Shown here in pieces: positions 25,800-35,061 of a DNA stretch of 64,000 bases (its first letter is position 1; every line of letters starts with the position of its first letter). The stretch covers positions 1,002,501 to 1,066,500 of the forward strand of contig NZ_CP083350.1 of the NCBI RefSeq assembly GCF_020035535.1, read 5' to 3'. The DNA is from Ensifer adhaerens (lineage in GTDB: Bacteria; Pseudomonadota; Alphaproteobacteria; Rhizobiales; Rhizobiaceae). A model generated the notes under the pieces. It saw only the letters and a list, made by a program, of their open reading frames with translations, did not search any database and was not told the DNA's origin. The position numbers and the translations under genes were made by a program.

Positions 25800-28700
25800 G
25801 CGTGGCCTCCCTCGAACGCAACAATCGGGACATGGGTCGGTGGCTCGGCTTGATGAAGTTGGAGGACCTCGCTCCAGGTGTTTTGGCGAACGGCAAACAT
25901 CGTCTCCAAAGCCTGCCATGCGGCAACGTCTTTCCGCCCCGCCGGGTGGTGTAACGACGCGAGCGCCACTGCCGGCATCTCCAATCGTATCGCTTCTGCG
26001 AAGGCGTATCGTGCGACCCGTTCGGCGCGGCGCTGCTGGCCGCGATGCACGTGCAGGGTCGCCTCGCCGAGCGCTGCCGCCGGGCGGCCGATCGGATAGA
26101 CGCGGGCAAACCGCTCGAGCTTTCGCAGCACAAGCTGTGCTGCCATGGGGTCGCCGCTATCAGGGTCGCTCGCGACGTCGAACAGGCGGGCAAGGGCCGG
26201 CAGGGTCCGCGTCTTCATTGCCGGGTTGAGCGTCTGGCACCAGGAGAATGCGCGTTCGAACCAGGCTTTTGCTTCACCCGTCTTGCCCTGCCGCCGGGCG
26301 GCCTCTGCCAGAAGCGATGCGCCCTCGATGCAGTGAACGAGTTCCAGCCCATCGGCCTTGGCGGTGATGATCTGCTTGAGCTCATCGAGATCGGCTTCAA
26401 TGGCGTTCCATCGGCCAAGCGCCGCATGGCCCCTGAGGCGGCCGAGCAGGCCGCAGCCGAGCACCTGGGTGTCGCCACGTCTGCGACCCTCTTCACAGAT
26501 ACGCTGAACGAGGATCTCCCAGGGTGCGATGCCTTCGAAGGCGGAGGTTAGTAGCCAGGGGCCGGAAATCGTCTCGAGGCCGACGGCCACCTCGCACCAG
26601 CGCCGAAGGTCACCGACGGTCGAGGCATTGTTGAGACCGGCCTCGAATGCCTGTTTGCCTTCGCGCCAATGGCCGATGCCGATCTGGTACATGCCCGACA
26701 AGAGGTCGACGCGCACGCGCGTTCCCAGCTGATCCACGCGTTCCGAAAGGGCGGCGGCCAAGCGGCTGTAGTGCTCGGCCTGCTTGTGAAGCGGGATGAC
26801 GCCGCAGATTGCGCCGAGGCTGGCGTAATTGGTGGCGGTCGTCGGTGAGACGTACTTGTTTCTTTCGGCAAGGTTCGTCGCGCGAAGCGTTGCATGGATC
26901 AGCCGCAGTTTCTCGCTGGTAAAGTAGTAGATCCGCGTCAGGTCTTCATGCGCCTTTGCCGCGAGCAGGAAGGGATCGGACGGCGATCGTGAGATCTCGC
27001 GTTCCAGGATCCAGTCCTTGTCCCCGTGGGTCACGCGACGCCACACCTGTTCGGCAAGATCGAGCACGAGGTGCAGTGCGAGGCCGGCCGAGGTGCGCGG
27101 CAGCGGAAGGCCGGAAAGCCGCAAACCTTCCTCATAGGCATTCCTTGCCGCCTCGGCACGCCCGAGATTGAGGCTGGCCTCGCCGAGCAGGAAACAAGCG
27201 GCCGCCCGCCGGGTCGGCGTAATCGTGATCGAGAGCTCGCGGGCGGTCTTGAAGAAGCGCTCGATCAGGTCGACGACGGCGGCATTGTCGAACTGGCGCA
27301 GGCGCAGCTCGGCGACACGATCCAGGTAGTTGAACGCCAACCTGGCATCGCCGGCGCGTTCCCAATGGCTCAAGATGCGCGGCAGGTTCTCGGCGTTGTC
27401 GGGCTGCCCGCTCTCTTCCATCGCCTGCGCGATGGCGCGATGGGCCTCACGGCGCTGTTCCGACAGCATGCTCTCGTAGATCGCCTGGCGGATGACGGCG
27501 TGGCTGAAGGTGAAGCGACCCGGGCGATCATCCATGGGCTTGATCAGATGGGCGGCCTGCAGCCGCTCGATGCTGGCTTCGATGTCGAGCGCGTACTTCC
27601 TGATCGGCGGAAGCGCCTGCAGTTCGGGTACGGAAAAAGTCGCGCCCATGGCGCTTGCGATCTTCAGCAGGGCCTGAATCTCGGCCGGAAGCTGGTCGGT
27701 TCGGGCGATAACGGTGACCTTCGCCGTATTGAGCAGGGTCGCATCGTTCGAGCGGGTTTCGGCGAGCGATAGCGGCGCGGGCGCTTCAGCCGCTTTCGGC
27801 AAGCGGCGCTCGCCGATCATCCGGCAGATTTCGCAGATCAGCAGCGGGTTTCCAGCCGATTGGGCATAGACGGCTTCGCCGAAGCCATCGGCGGGCGAAT
27901 TGCTGCCGATCGAAGCGCGCACGAGCGCGATCGTGCCCTCGAAGTCGAGCGGCAGAAGGTCGAGGGTCTGGGCACCGTTATGATGTTGACCGGTCCACCG
28001 AGTCAGGTCCTGTTGCGTCTTGGTCGTCCGCGTCGATACCACGACCGGGATCGGCGCCGTTCCGGAGGCCAGCCGTCCGAGCAATTGGCCGGAGGCCTCG
28101 TCGAGCCAATGCACGTCCTCGAGCACGACGACGCCCCGCCCCCAGGAAAGGCTGTCGGTCATCAGGTCGCGCAGCAATTCGCGCAGGCGATGGGAACGCC
28201 CGTCGCCCGACATCGCCCGGGTCTCGACCGTGTCGGTCAAGGTCAGGTTGATGGCATCGTTCAGCAGTGGCGCCAGATGTGCGAGTTCCGGGCGATGGGC
28301 GAAGAACTGCATCACCTGGTCCGATGCCTCGGGACCGCGCAGGTCGCCGATGCCGAGCAGATCGCGGATCACCCCGCGCCAGGCAAAATAGGGCACGTCG
28401 CTTTCGATATCGTCGGCATTGCCGACCAGGACCTGGCTACCATGGTCGCGGCAGTTTTCGACGAAGGCGCGAAGCAGCGCCGATTTCCCGACGCCGGATT
28501 CTCCCTTGACGATCATCACGCCGGCGGCCTGCCCCCGGCCGGCGCGCTCCACATAGGCGTTGAGGACCGCCAGTTCGGCGGCCCGGTTGAAAAGAATGGG
28601 AGACTTGTTGTCGATCGTCGCGACCGTTTCGGCAATCGGTGCGAAGGCGACGACGCCACCGCGCATGCCGGGCACCCCGAGCGTCCAGGGGCCGGAAAAA

Positions 28701-29911
28701 GCGATCTGGCCGGCAGTCTCCTTGGCCGTCGCCTGGTCGACGAGGATGCGGCCTGCCGCAACGCTCGCCAGTCGGGCGGCCATGTTCACGGCAGCGCCGA
28801 CGACAGTATAGTCGGCCCGGTGGATCGTGCCGAGTGCGCCACAGAAGCTCTCGCCGGTGGAGATGCCGGCCGACAGGCCGAGATCCGGTTCGTCGAGTTC
28901 GTTTGACAGGCGAAGGGCGGCGATGATCGCCCGACGCGCATTGTCGGCGTGTTTCCTGCCGGGCAGGCCGAAAACGGCGAAGACTTCGAGCCCGCCGGCA
29001 TGAAGCGCCGTGTGCAGGATCTCGCCACCGGTGCGGCCGACGACGGCAATCGATCGTTCTATGAGCTTGTTCAGCCGATCGAGATCCGTATCGAGATCGC
29101 GGCCGACGATATGCACGAACAGCGCCGTCACCGTTCTGAGGTCCGCGAGCCATTCCGAAAGCGGCGACAGCAGGCGGCTGCGCAGCGAAAGCGGCAGGTA
29201 GGCCTCAAGCCGGTCAGCCGTCGAGCCCGGCTGCGTGCGCGGCGCCTCCTTCGTGGTCGAGCAGGGCTCTATGCTGTCGAGCCGCGCGGTTCCTTCTCGG
29301 TTCGGCCCGCCTTTGGCGCGCTTGCCGACCAGGCGCCACACGGCATCCGAGACGAGAATTTCGCCGGCATCGCTGAGTTGGCCGCAATGGTCGGCCTGGG
29401 CCAGGCAGTCGCCGCCGACGATCAGCCAGCGCTGATCGGCGCGCGGCAGCAGGTGCAGCAGCGTGATGGCACCGGCGCCAACCGCGATGCGCAATTGAAG
29501 AGCGTCTTCTGGGCTGCCCGGGCCGCCGATTTGTTCGCGGATCCGTTCGGCGCAATAGCAGCTGCGCCAGGCAGTCTGCTCGAGTTCCTCTGGGGAGGGT
29601 GCCCGCCAGCCGGCAATCAGGCTGTCGCCCGCGAAACTCAAGACCGTACCGCCATGCTCTTCAATATGGTTGATGAGCTCGCCCATGAAGGCGTTCAGGA
29701 GCAGGCTGACGCGCTCCGCGCCGGCGGCACGGTCGCTTTCGGACCATTTGGCCGTCAGGCGGGTGAAGCCGGAAATGTCGGCGAAAAGCAGCGAACCGAG
29801 AAAGTCTTCCCGTGCGGGGGCAGCCGATTCCGTCGCTGCCGGGGAGGACCATTGGACCAGGGCTCCGGACAGGTAACGTTGGAATTCATATTTGCCGGCG
29901 CCACCAACCAC
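25796..29911 (-). CDS. Soluble adenylyl cyclase-like protein: tandem class III cyclase domains, AAA ATPase, TPR-like tail
   Basis: A 1371-residue cytosolic multidomain protein. The order is cyclase domain C1 (about residues 35-195: LLFADISGFTRL, LSFAGDSLIAGW), cyclase domain C2 (about 255-400: LFVHIVG, VFAVFGLPG, DYTVVGAAVNMAARL), AAA/NACHT-like ATPase (about 440-760: Walker A GESGVGKS at 470-477, Walker B VVVLEDVHWLDE), then a long helical TPR-like region. C1 keeps both metal Asp (D45, D96) but lacks the catalytic Asn/Arg. C2 lost the first Asp (H267) but keeps N376 and R380. I chose a GTG start because GGGGAG lies eight bases before it; the upstream frame is non-coding in character. It may make cAMP or act as a regulator. 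Confidence 0.8.
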   Translation of the reverse strand: MVGGAGKYEFQRYLSGALVQWSSPAATESAAPAREDFLGSLLFADISGFTRLTAKWSESDRAAGAERVSLLLNAFMGELINHIEEHGGTVLSFAGDSLIAGWRAPSPEELEQTAWRSCYCAERIREQIGGPGSPEDALQLRIAVGAGAITLLHLLPRADQRWLIVGGDCLAQADHCGQLSDAGEILVSDAVWRLVGKRAKGGPNREGTARLDSIEPCSTTKEAPRTQPGSTADRLEAYLPLSLRSRLLSPLSEWLADLRTVTALFVHIVGRDLDTDLDRLNKLIERSIAVVGRTGGEILHTALHAGGLEVFAVFGLPGRKHADNARRAIIAALRLSNELDEPDLGLSAGISTGESFCGALGTIHRADYTVVGAAVNMAARLASVAAGRILVDQATAKETAGQIAFSGPWTLGVPGMRGGVVAFAPIAETVATIDNKSPILFNRAAELAVLNAYVERAGRGQAAGVMIVKGESGVGKSALLRAFVENCRDHGSQVLVGNADDIESDVPYFAWRGVIRDLLGIGDLRGPEASDQVMQFFAHRPELAHLAPLLNDAINLTLTDTVETRAMSGDGRSHRLRELLRDLMTDSLSWGRGVVVLEDVHWLDEASGQLLGRLASGTAPIPVVVSTRTTKTQQDLTRWTGQHHNGAQTLDLLPLDFEGTIALVRASIGSNSPADGFGEAVYAQSAGNPLLICEICRMIGERRLPKAAEAPAPLSLAETRSNDATLLNTAKVTVIARTDQLPAEIQALLKIASAMGATFSVPELQALPPIRKYALDIEASIERLQAAHLIKPMDDRPGRFTFSHAVIRQAIYESMLSEQRREAHRAIAQAMEESGQPDNAENLPRILSHWERAGDARLAFNYLDRVAELRLRQFDNAAVVDLIERFFKTARELSITITPTRRAAACFLLGEASLNLGRAEAARNAYEEGLRLSGLPLPRTSAGLALHLVLDLAEQVWRRVTHGDKDWILEREISRSPSDPFLLAAKAHEDLTRIYYFTSEKLRLIHATLRATNLAERNKYVSPTTATNYASLGAICGVIPLHKQAEHYSRLAAALSERVDQLGTRVRVDLLSGMYQIGIGHWREGKQAFEAGLNNASTVGDLRRWCEVAVGLETISGPWLLTSAFEGIAPWEILVQRICEEGRRRGDTQVLGCGLLGRLRGHAALGRWNAIEADLDELKQIITAKADGLELVHCIEGASLLAEAARRQGKTGEAKAWFERAFSWCQTLNPAMKTRTLPALARLFDVASDPDSGDPMAAQLVLRKLERFARVYPIGRPAAALGEATLHVHRGQQRRAERVARYAFAEAIRLEMPAVALASLHHPAGRKDVAAWQALETMFAVRQNTWSEVLQLHQAEPPTHVPIVAFEGGHA

Positions 29912-30082
29912 GCAAAATTCTCCCCAAGATTTTAGAGTAACACGCCTCCTGTCTGACTGAAAGACGACTCGCGCTGATCTACGAGATGTCAGTAACGGCA
30001 AGTAAATAGCTGTTTCGCGCGGCCTTCGGACGGAGTAATGTTTCCCCGATTGTTCGAGGGGGTCTCGCAACAGGAGGGGACG

Positions 30083-31783
30083 ATGGGGGTCGACTGGGCT
30101 GGTCCGGTTGCCGCCGTGACGCGCCGTGATGTCTTGCGGCTGGTTTCGGCGGGCGTGCTTGCAAATGTGCTTTCCGGATGCCGGCATCTGCCTTCGCCCG
30201 GCGCCTGCAGTCTCAGTCATCCGATCATCGACGTGCATTGTCATTTCTTCAACGCGGCCGATGTGCCGGTGGAAGGGCTCGTTCGCTACGTGGCGCTGCG
30301 TGAGAAGATGCCCGAGAAAAGGCTCTCGGCGAACGCGCAGGAAGCGAAGGGACTGGAAAACGCGCTGGTGGTCTTTCTCGTGACCGCGCTTGGCGACGTC
30401 GCGCCCAAAGCCAAGCATGAGCTCGCTGTCCTAAGGAAGGGTGCCCGGCGCATTTCCGACGCCGAACTTGCGCGGCGCAAGGACGAGCAATTGCGTGTCG
30501 CGATCAGGGAACTGATCTCGCGCGCCAACGAACAGCGCTCCACATTCTCACGGCGCAGCCTTGGCGAATCCCCCGATTATGACGGCCTGCTGCAGCAACT
30601 CGGCGGCACCCCCAATCTGCCGCAGACATTCCAGAGGCGTCTGGACCAGCGGCGTTCGGGCGGCGCCATGAGTGACTCGGAGGTCGATACTCTCGCCAAC
30701 AACGCAAAGGCGCACGACCAGATCGGCACCTATCTTTCTTTCGTCCGGCTGATGCAGGACTACCGGGAAAACCTGGCCGAGGCCTATATCAAGATCTTCG
30801 CGTCCAAATGCCGGCTGTCGCTGATCACGCCGAGTATCCTGGACTTCGACAAATCGCTGCACGGTCGATCATCGCCTCAGCGCGACCAGATCGACGTGAT
30901 GGACGAGGTCCAGCAGCTCGTCACCAGGAAGCACGGCATCCGCATGCATAGCTTCGTCGGCTTCGATCCGCACCGCGAGGCGCAAAGGCCGGGTTCGTCG
31001 CTGGCAAATGTCCAGTATGCGATCATGGAAAAGGGCTTCATGGGCGTCAAGATCTACCCGCCGATGGGCTTCAAGGCATGGGGCAATGCGGATCCGGCGA
31101 TCGATGCCGCTCTGAAGCGGCTTTACGTCTGGTGCCGCGACAACGATGTGCCGATCATGGCCCATGCGGAAAACAGCATCGGGGCCGGCTGTGGCTACGG
31201 CAACCTGGCAAGCCCCGCCTATTGGAAGGATCTGCTCGACACCAACCAGTACGACAAGCTGCGAATCAATCTCGCGCATTTTGGCGCTTTCGACGAAGTC
31301 ATACGCCCGGGCGCGCCGACGGGCGTAATGGTTTCCTGTGCCCAGGACAAGTTTTCCGGGCCGCCGACCTGGGAGGACATCATCGGCAGGACAATCGACC
31401 ACGAACGTCGCCCGAACCTTTTTGCGGATCTGAGCTATCTCAGTGAATTGGTCAGCAGCGACGACAAGAATCTTCACGCAGAGATCCGGCAGTTGCTGGA
31501 CAAATGGCTTGATGACTACGACCCCGACGCCCGTCACCTCATGTTTGGCACCGACTGGTCGATGATGGCGCTGGAAAAAGACTACAACGCCTATGTATCG
31601 AGGATTGCCGAGCAACTGACGCTCGCCAGCGTCAGCGACGAGCACCAGCAGAACATCCTCTGGAGAAACGCCTCGCGCTTTCTCGGGATTGACCGACCGG
31701 GCAAGACGCGCGACCGCCTCACGGCCTATTGCGACAGGCACGGCCTGGGGTCGGCCTGGCTTTCCGAACTTGCGATTGCCTGA
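30083..31783 (+). CDS. Amidohydrolase-family lipoprotein
   Basis: A 566-residue protein. The N-terminus TRRDVLRLVSAGVLANVLSGC has a twin-arginine-like start and a lipobox cysteine (about residue 32), so it should be exported and lipid-anchored. The body is an amidohydrolase-2-type metal-dependent hydrolase: HPIIDVHCHFFN (H-x-H), IMAHAENS, RINLAHFGAF and LMFGTDWSM (metal Asp). It is larger than typical members (300-400 residues) because of a helical insertion after the first motif (about residues 70-250). AGGAGGGGACG precedes the ATG. It is divergent from the cyclase-like gene. Substrate unknown. Confidence 0.75.
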   Translation: MGVDWAGPVAAVTRRDVLRLVSAGVLANVLSGCRHLPSPGACSLSHPIIDVHCHFFNAADVPVEGLVRYVALREKMPEKRLSANAQEAKGLENALVVFLVTALGDVAPKAKHELAVLRKGARRISDAELARRKDEQLRVAIRELISRANEQRSTFSRRSLGESPDYDGLLQQLGGTPNLPQTFQRRLDQRRSGGAMSDSEVDTLANNAKAHDQIGTYLSFVRLMQDYRENLAEAYIKIFASKCRLSLITPSILDFDKSLHGRSSPQRDQIDVMDEVQQLVTRKHGIRMHSFVGFDPHREAQRPGSSLANVQYAIMEKGFMGVKIYPPMGFKAWGNADPAIDAALKRLYVWCRDNDVPIMAHAENSIGAGCGYGNLASPAYWKDLLDTNQYDKLRINLAHFGAFDEVIRPGAPTGVMVSCAQDKFSGPPTWEDIIGRTIDHERRPNLFADLSYLSELVSSDDKNLHAEIRQLLDKWLDDYDPDARHLMFGTDWSMMALEKDYNAYVSRIAEQLTLASVSDEHQQNILWRNASRFLGIDRPGKTRDRLTAYCDRHGLGSAWLSELAIA

Positions 31784-31824
31784 GGCAGCGCCGCGGCGTC
31801 AGGTGACCCTGTCGTTTGTCTCGA

Positions 31825-32430
31825 TCAGCGCCACGGCTGCGTGCGTGCGATCCATTCCCGTGTCCGCCCCTCGGGGTCGGCATTCAGCGTGATATCGGTG
31901 ACGACGGCGGCGCTGTCGGCGCCGTGCTCGAAGACGCCGGCGATCCGCTCGATGTTGAGGCCGCCGATTGCAACGAGCGGCAACGGCTGGACGCGTTCCC
32001 GCCAGGCGGAGAGCCGCGGCAACCCCTGCGGATCCCATTTCATCTGCTTCAGGATCGTCGGATAGATCGGCCCGAGGGCAACATAGTCGGGTTTCGCGGC
32101 AAGCGCCGTCTCAAGCTCTGCCTCGTCGTGGGTGCTAAGGCCGAGCTTCAGGCCGGCTGCGCGGATCGCGGCAAGATTCGCCTCCGCCAAATCCTCCTGG
32201 CCGAGGTGGACGAAGTCGCAGCCTTCGGCAATCGCGAGGCGCCAGTAGTCGTTGACGATAAGCTGGCAGCCATGACGGTCGCAGACTTCCTTGGCGGCAC
32301 GGATCTCGTCGCGGAGCTCCGCTTCCGGGCGGTCCTTGACGCGAAGCTGCACCAGTTTGACGCCGAGCGGCACCAGCCGCTCGATCCACTTGGCGCTGTC
32401 GAGGATGAGGTAGAAGGGGTCGAGTTTCAC
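31825..32430 (-). CDS. thiE: Thiamine-phosphate synthase
   Basis: A 201-residue TIM-barrel enzyme that joins the pyrimidine (HMP-PP) and thiazole phosphate moieties to thiamine monophosphate. Family residues visible are [50 protein letters not shown] and LVAIGGLN. It is the last gene of thiOSGE; its ATG overlaps the thiG stop by four bases. Confidence 0.92.
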   Translation of the reverse strand: MKLDPFYLILDSAKWIERLVPLGVKLVQLRVKDRPEAELRDEIRAAKEVCDRHGCQLIVNDYWRLAIAEGCDFVHLGQEDLAEANLAAIRAAGLKLGLSTHDEAELETALAAKPDYVALGPIYPTILKQMKWDPQGLPRLSAWRERVQPLPLVAIGGLNIERIAGVFEHGADSAAVVTDITLNADPEGRTREWIARTQPWR

Positions 32431-33200
32431 GCAAACACCGCCTTTCCGATGACGGGGGTGGACGGGACGGCAAAATCGCGTGGTTCCAGCATGCCGGCCT
32501 CAAAAGCGTCACGTCCTGCATCGATCGCCCGGGCGAAGGCCGCGGCCATGAGAGCCGGTTTTGTCGCGCCAGCTACGGCGGTGTTCAGCAGGACCGCGTC
32601 GAAACCGAGTTCCATCACGATGGTTGCGTGTGAGGGCCGGCCGATGCCGGCATCGACGATCAGCGGCATATCCGGAAAATGCGCCCGCATGGCTCTGAGC
32701 GCCGGGATGTTCTGCGGCCCCATGGCGCTGCCGATCGGCGCGCACCAGGGCATCAGCACCTTGCACCCGGCCTCAACGAGGCGCTCGCCGACCACCAGGT
32801 CGTCGGTCGTGTAGGGGAAGACCTCGAAGCCCTCGGCGCAGAGAATGCGTGCGGCCTCCACCAGCCCGAATACGTCGGGCTGGAGCGTATCCTGATGGCC
32901 AATCACCTCGAGCTTGATCCAGTTCGTGCCGAAGACTTCGCGCGCCATCTTCGCCGTCAGTACCGCTTCCGATACGGAGTGGCAGCCGGCGGTATTCGGC
33001 AGCACATGCGCGCCAAGTGACCGGATCAGTTCGAAGAAGGCGGCGCCCTGGCGGCCGCCGGCGGTTTCGCGGCGGAGCGAAACCGTGAGGATCGCGGTCG
33101 CAGACGAGCGAACCGCGTCTTCAAGGGCGGCCGGCGAGGGGTAGCGGGCGGTACCCAGAAGCAGGCGCGAGCGCAATTCCTGTCCATAAAGCGTCAGCAT
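32427..33200 (-). CDS. thiG: Thiazole synthase
   Basis: A 257-residue enzyme that builds the thiazole ring from deoxyxylulose phosphate, dehydroglycine and ThiS-thiocarboxylate. It shows [36 protein letters not shown], the lysine-containing [10 protein letters not shown] region, [11 protein letters not shown] and [13 protein letters not shown], all typical of ThiG. The gene lies three bases after thiS and overlaps thiE, matching the sulfur-carrier partner arrangement. Confidence 0.93.
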   Translation of the reverse strand: MLTLYGQELRSRLLLGTARYPSPAALEDAVRSSATAILTVSLRRETAGGRQGAAFFELIRSLGAHVLPNTAGCHSVSEAVLTAKMAREVFGTNWIKLEVIGHQDTLQPDVFGLVEAARILCAEGFEVFPYTTDDLVVGERLVEAGCKVLMPWCAPIGSAMGPQNIPALRAMRAHFPDMPLIVDAGIGRPSHATIVMELGFDAVLLNTAVAGATKPALMAAAFARAIDAGRDAFEAGMLEPRDFAVPSTPVIGKAVFA

Positions 33201-33203
33201 GTC

Positions 33204-33401
33204 TCAGCCTCCCTTCATCGGCGAGAGTATTTCGATCCGGTCGCGATCGTTGAGGGCATGGGCCGAGCGATCCGTCCGATGCACCAGCTCGCCGTTGACG
33301 GCGGTGGCAAGCCAGTCGCCTTCAAAGTCGAGTGCGGCCAGAAGTTCGGCAAGGTTCGCGACTGCGAGGTCGTGATCCTCGCCGTTGACGATCAGTTTCA
33401 T
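33204..33401 (-). CDS. thiS: Sulfur carrier protein ThiS
   Basis: A 65-residue ubiquitin-like protein ending in PMKGG; the C-terminal Gly-Gly is adenylated and thiocarboxylated before sulfur transfer to thiazole. The fold pattern MKLIVNGEDHDL ... WLATAVNGELVHR ... DRIEILSPMKGG is standard. It starts inside the thiO end (ATGA-type overlap) and precedes thiG. A longer open frame upstream is a shadow of thiO. Confidence 0.93.
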   Translation of the reverse strand: MKLIVNGEDHDLAVANLAELLAALDFEGDWLATAVNGELVHRTDRSAHALNDRDRIEILSPMKGG

Positions 33402-34369
33402 GCGGCATCTCCCTTCAGGTTCCGTGCAAGGGCAAGATCCGCCGCCTCCTCGGCCAGAGCTGGCGAGAGCAGGAAACCGTGGCGGTAAAGCCCATTGAGC
33501 GTAACGGTGTTTCCGGCGCGCATGACGCGCGGCAGGTTGTCGGCAAAGGCCGGCCGGACGCCGGTGCCGGTTTCGATAAGCCGCGCTTCGCCAAAGGCCG
33601 GGTGCAGCGTGTAGGCCGCGTTCAGGAGTTCCATCAGTGAGCGGGCGGTAATCGGTCCGCCATCGTCCGTTTCGATCATGGTCGCCCCGCACATGAAGAG
33701 CCCATCGCCGCGCGGCACGATGTAGAGCGGGATGCGCGGATGGATGAGGCGAACCGGCCGCGACAACTCCACTTCACCCGTCTGCAGATAGAGCATCTCG
33801 CCGCGCACGCCGCGCAGGCCGGCGACGGTGCCGATCCGCGAAGCCCCGCTACAGTCGGCGATCATATCGTGGCCGCTGTCGCCATCTGTCTCACCAACGA
33901 AGGAAACGCCACGCTCGACCAGCTTTTGCCGCAGCAAGACAAGCGCCCGGCGGGGGTCGAGATGTGCTTCGCCGGGAAAGAACAGCGCCTCTCGGAAGCG
34001 CCCGGCAAGCGCCGGCTCCAGCCGCGCGATCGCCTCTGCGTCAAGCCATTCGAAGCCGGACGTGCGCGAAGCGAAGCGTTTGAGTTCGCCGGCATCTCGT
34101 GCCGGGGCGACGACGAGCGTGCCGTTGCGCGATACTTCTCCCGGAAGCGCCCGGTCCCACCAGTCGATGGCGCCGATGCCGCGTGTCAGTACCACTTCCT
34201 CGGCACTTTCGCGCTCGCACCAGGGCGCCAGCATGCCGCCGGCAAACCAGGATGCTGCCCCGCCGAAGTCCGCCTGCCGCTCGGCAACGGCGACTTCGAC
34301 GCCGTGACCACTCAGTTCATGCGCCAAGGCCAGTCCGACGACGCCGGCGCCTTTGATCAGAACGCGCAT
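33398..34369 (-). CDS. thiO: Glycine oxidase ThiO
   Basis: A 323-residue FAD-dependent oxidase (DAO family) that makes the dehydroglycine used by ThiG. It begins with a dinucleotide fold MRVLIKGAGVVGLALAHELSG and shows ASWFAGGMLAPWCE, the substrate-loop RPVRLIHPRIPLYIVPRGDG and GTGVRPAFADNLPR near the C-terminus. A TTG two codons earlier is possible. This is the first gene behind the TPP riboswitch, in the position where rhizobia usually have thiC. Confidence 0.9.
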   Translation of the reverse strand: MRVLIKGAGVVGLALAHELSGHGVEVAVAERQADFGGAASWFAGGMLAPWCERESAEEVVLTRGIGAIDWWDRALPGEVSRNGTLVVAPARDAGELKRFASRTSGFEWLDAEAIARLEPALAGRFREALFFPGEAHLDPRRALVLLRQKLVERGVSFVGETDGDSGHDMIADCSGASRIGTVAGLRGVRGEMLYLQTGEVELSRPVRLIHPRIPLYIVPRGDGLFMCGATMIETDDGGPITARSLMELLNAAYTLHPAFGEARLIETGTGVRPAFADNLPRVMRAGNTVTLNGLYRHGFLLSPALAEEAADLALARNLKGDAA

Positions 34370-34541
34370 GGTCAATGCGCCCCACTGTGCGGAACCGGCC
34401 GCCGGCCCGAAGGATGCAAAGTCGCGATGATGATACGCACTGCACAGGCTCCATAGTTGGAGACCCAGTTCGCGCCGGAGGGATGGAAGGACGCCTTGCC
34501 GCGATAGGCTCGCGCGAACGCGAATGCGGCAGCGATGTCTG

Positions 34542-34643
34542 CACCGTCCCTACGCCAGTATGAACTGGATCAGGTTCAACGGGTCACTGCGCCGCGGAAA
34601 CCGCCTGGCAGAATCTCAGCCCCTTGCCGGGACACCCCTGGTG
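34542..34643 (-). ncRNA. TPP riboswitch (THI element)
   Basis: Read on the minus strand it contains the conserved blocks AGGGGTGTCC, GGGGCTGAGA, GACCCGTTGAACCTGATC and GCGTAGGGA, with the flanks CACC and GGTG pairing as P1. It lies about 170 bases before thiO. It should lower thiOSGE expression when thiamine pyrophosphate is plentiful. The stretch between aptamer and thiO (34370-34541) must contain the expression platform. Confidence 0.93.
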
Positions 34644-34652
34644 AATGCTTCA

Positions 34653-34681
34653 AACTGAACGGCTGGACCGGATTTTGTCAA
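34653..34681 (-). promoter_or_regulatory. Candidate promoter of the thi operon
   Basis: TTGACA (34681-34676) and TCAGTT (34658-34653) are 17 bases apart, just upstream of the riboswitch. The -35 is perfect but the -10 is weak. Confidence 0.35.
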
Positions 34682-34725
34682 GAGCCGTCGATGCGAGCAT
34701 CACATCGGGTGCCTTCAGCCAAAAA

Positions 34726-34735
34726 TTATCTATAA
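34726..34735. promoter_or_regulatory. Distal BioR box
   Basis: TTATCTATAA matches the alphaproteobacterial BioR operator TTATMKATAA exactly. It lies about 335 bases before bioB and about 45 bases upstream of the thi -35 element. Confidence 0.6.
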
Positions 34736-35001
34736 AAAGGTGGGCGAGATGTAGGTTTTTGAGCGCTTGCGTTGACGTGCAAACTCGCGTCTAGAGATCT
34801 GCAGGTATGTTGGGAAAAGGTATATTAAAACAGGATATTACTCGGTGGTTGTTGCCATAACCGGTTCAACTTACCGAAGCGGAAGACCGTGGCATTCGTC
34901 CTCCTCGTATCGCCTAATGGGTCAAGTTGGCGCAGTCAAGGATTGCATGTGTGCGCATATAGCTACTTTAAAGTGGTTGTCGTGTTCCGTGTTCGAGAAA
35001 A

Positions 35002-35011
35002 TTATAGATAA
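35002..35011. promoter_or_regulatory. Proximal BioR box at the bioB promoter
   Basis: TTATAGATAA matches TTATMKATAA exactly and overlaps a likely -10 region (AATTATAGAT). A BioR-type repressor bound here would block bioBFDAZ transcription. The bioR gene itself is not in the window. Confidence 0.8.
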
Positions 35012-35061
35012 TTATGGATTCTATCTATTTTGCTGGTCCGCCAATGGGGAAACGAACACAC

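Larger units (their letters stand above)
34644..35061. other. AT-richer divergent intergenic region between thi and bio operons
   Basis: This 418-base region is clearly lower in GC than its surroundings. It holds the thi promoter, two BioR-type boxes and the bioB leader. An open frame from 34845 overlaps bioB in another frame and looks spurious. Confidence 0.55.

Noticed and set aside
29912..30418. N-terminal extension of the cyclase-like protein (169 codons)
   Set aside because: Runs antisense to the amidohydrolase gene and lacks domain character; a GTG with GGGGAG eight bases before it begins the conserved region.
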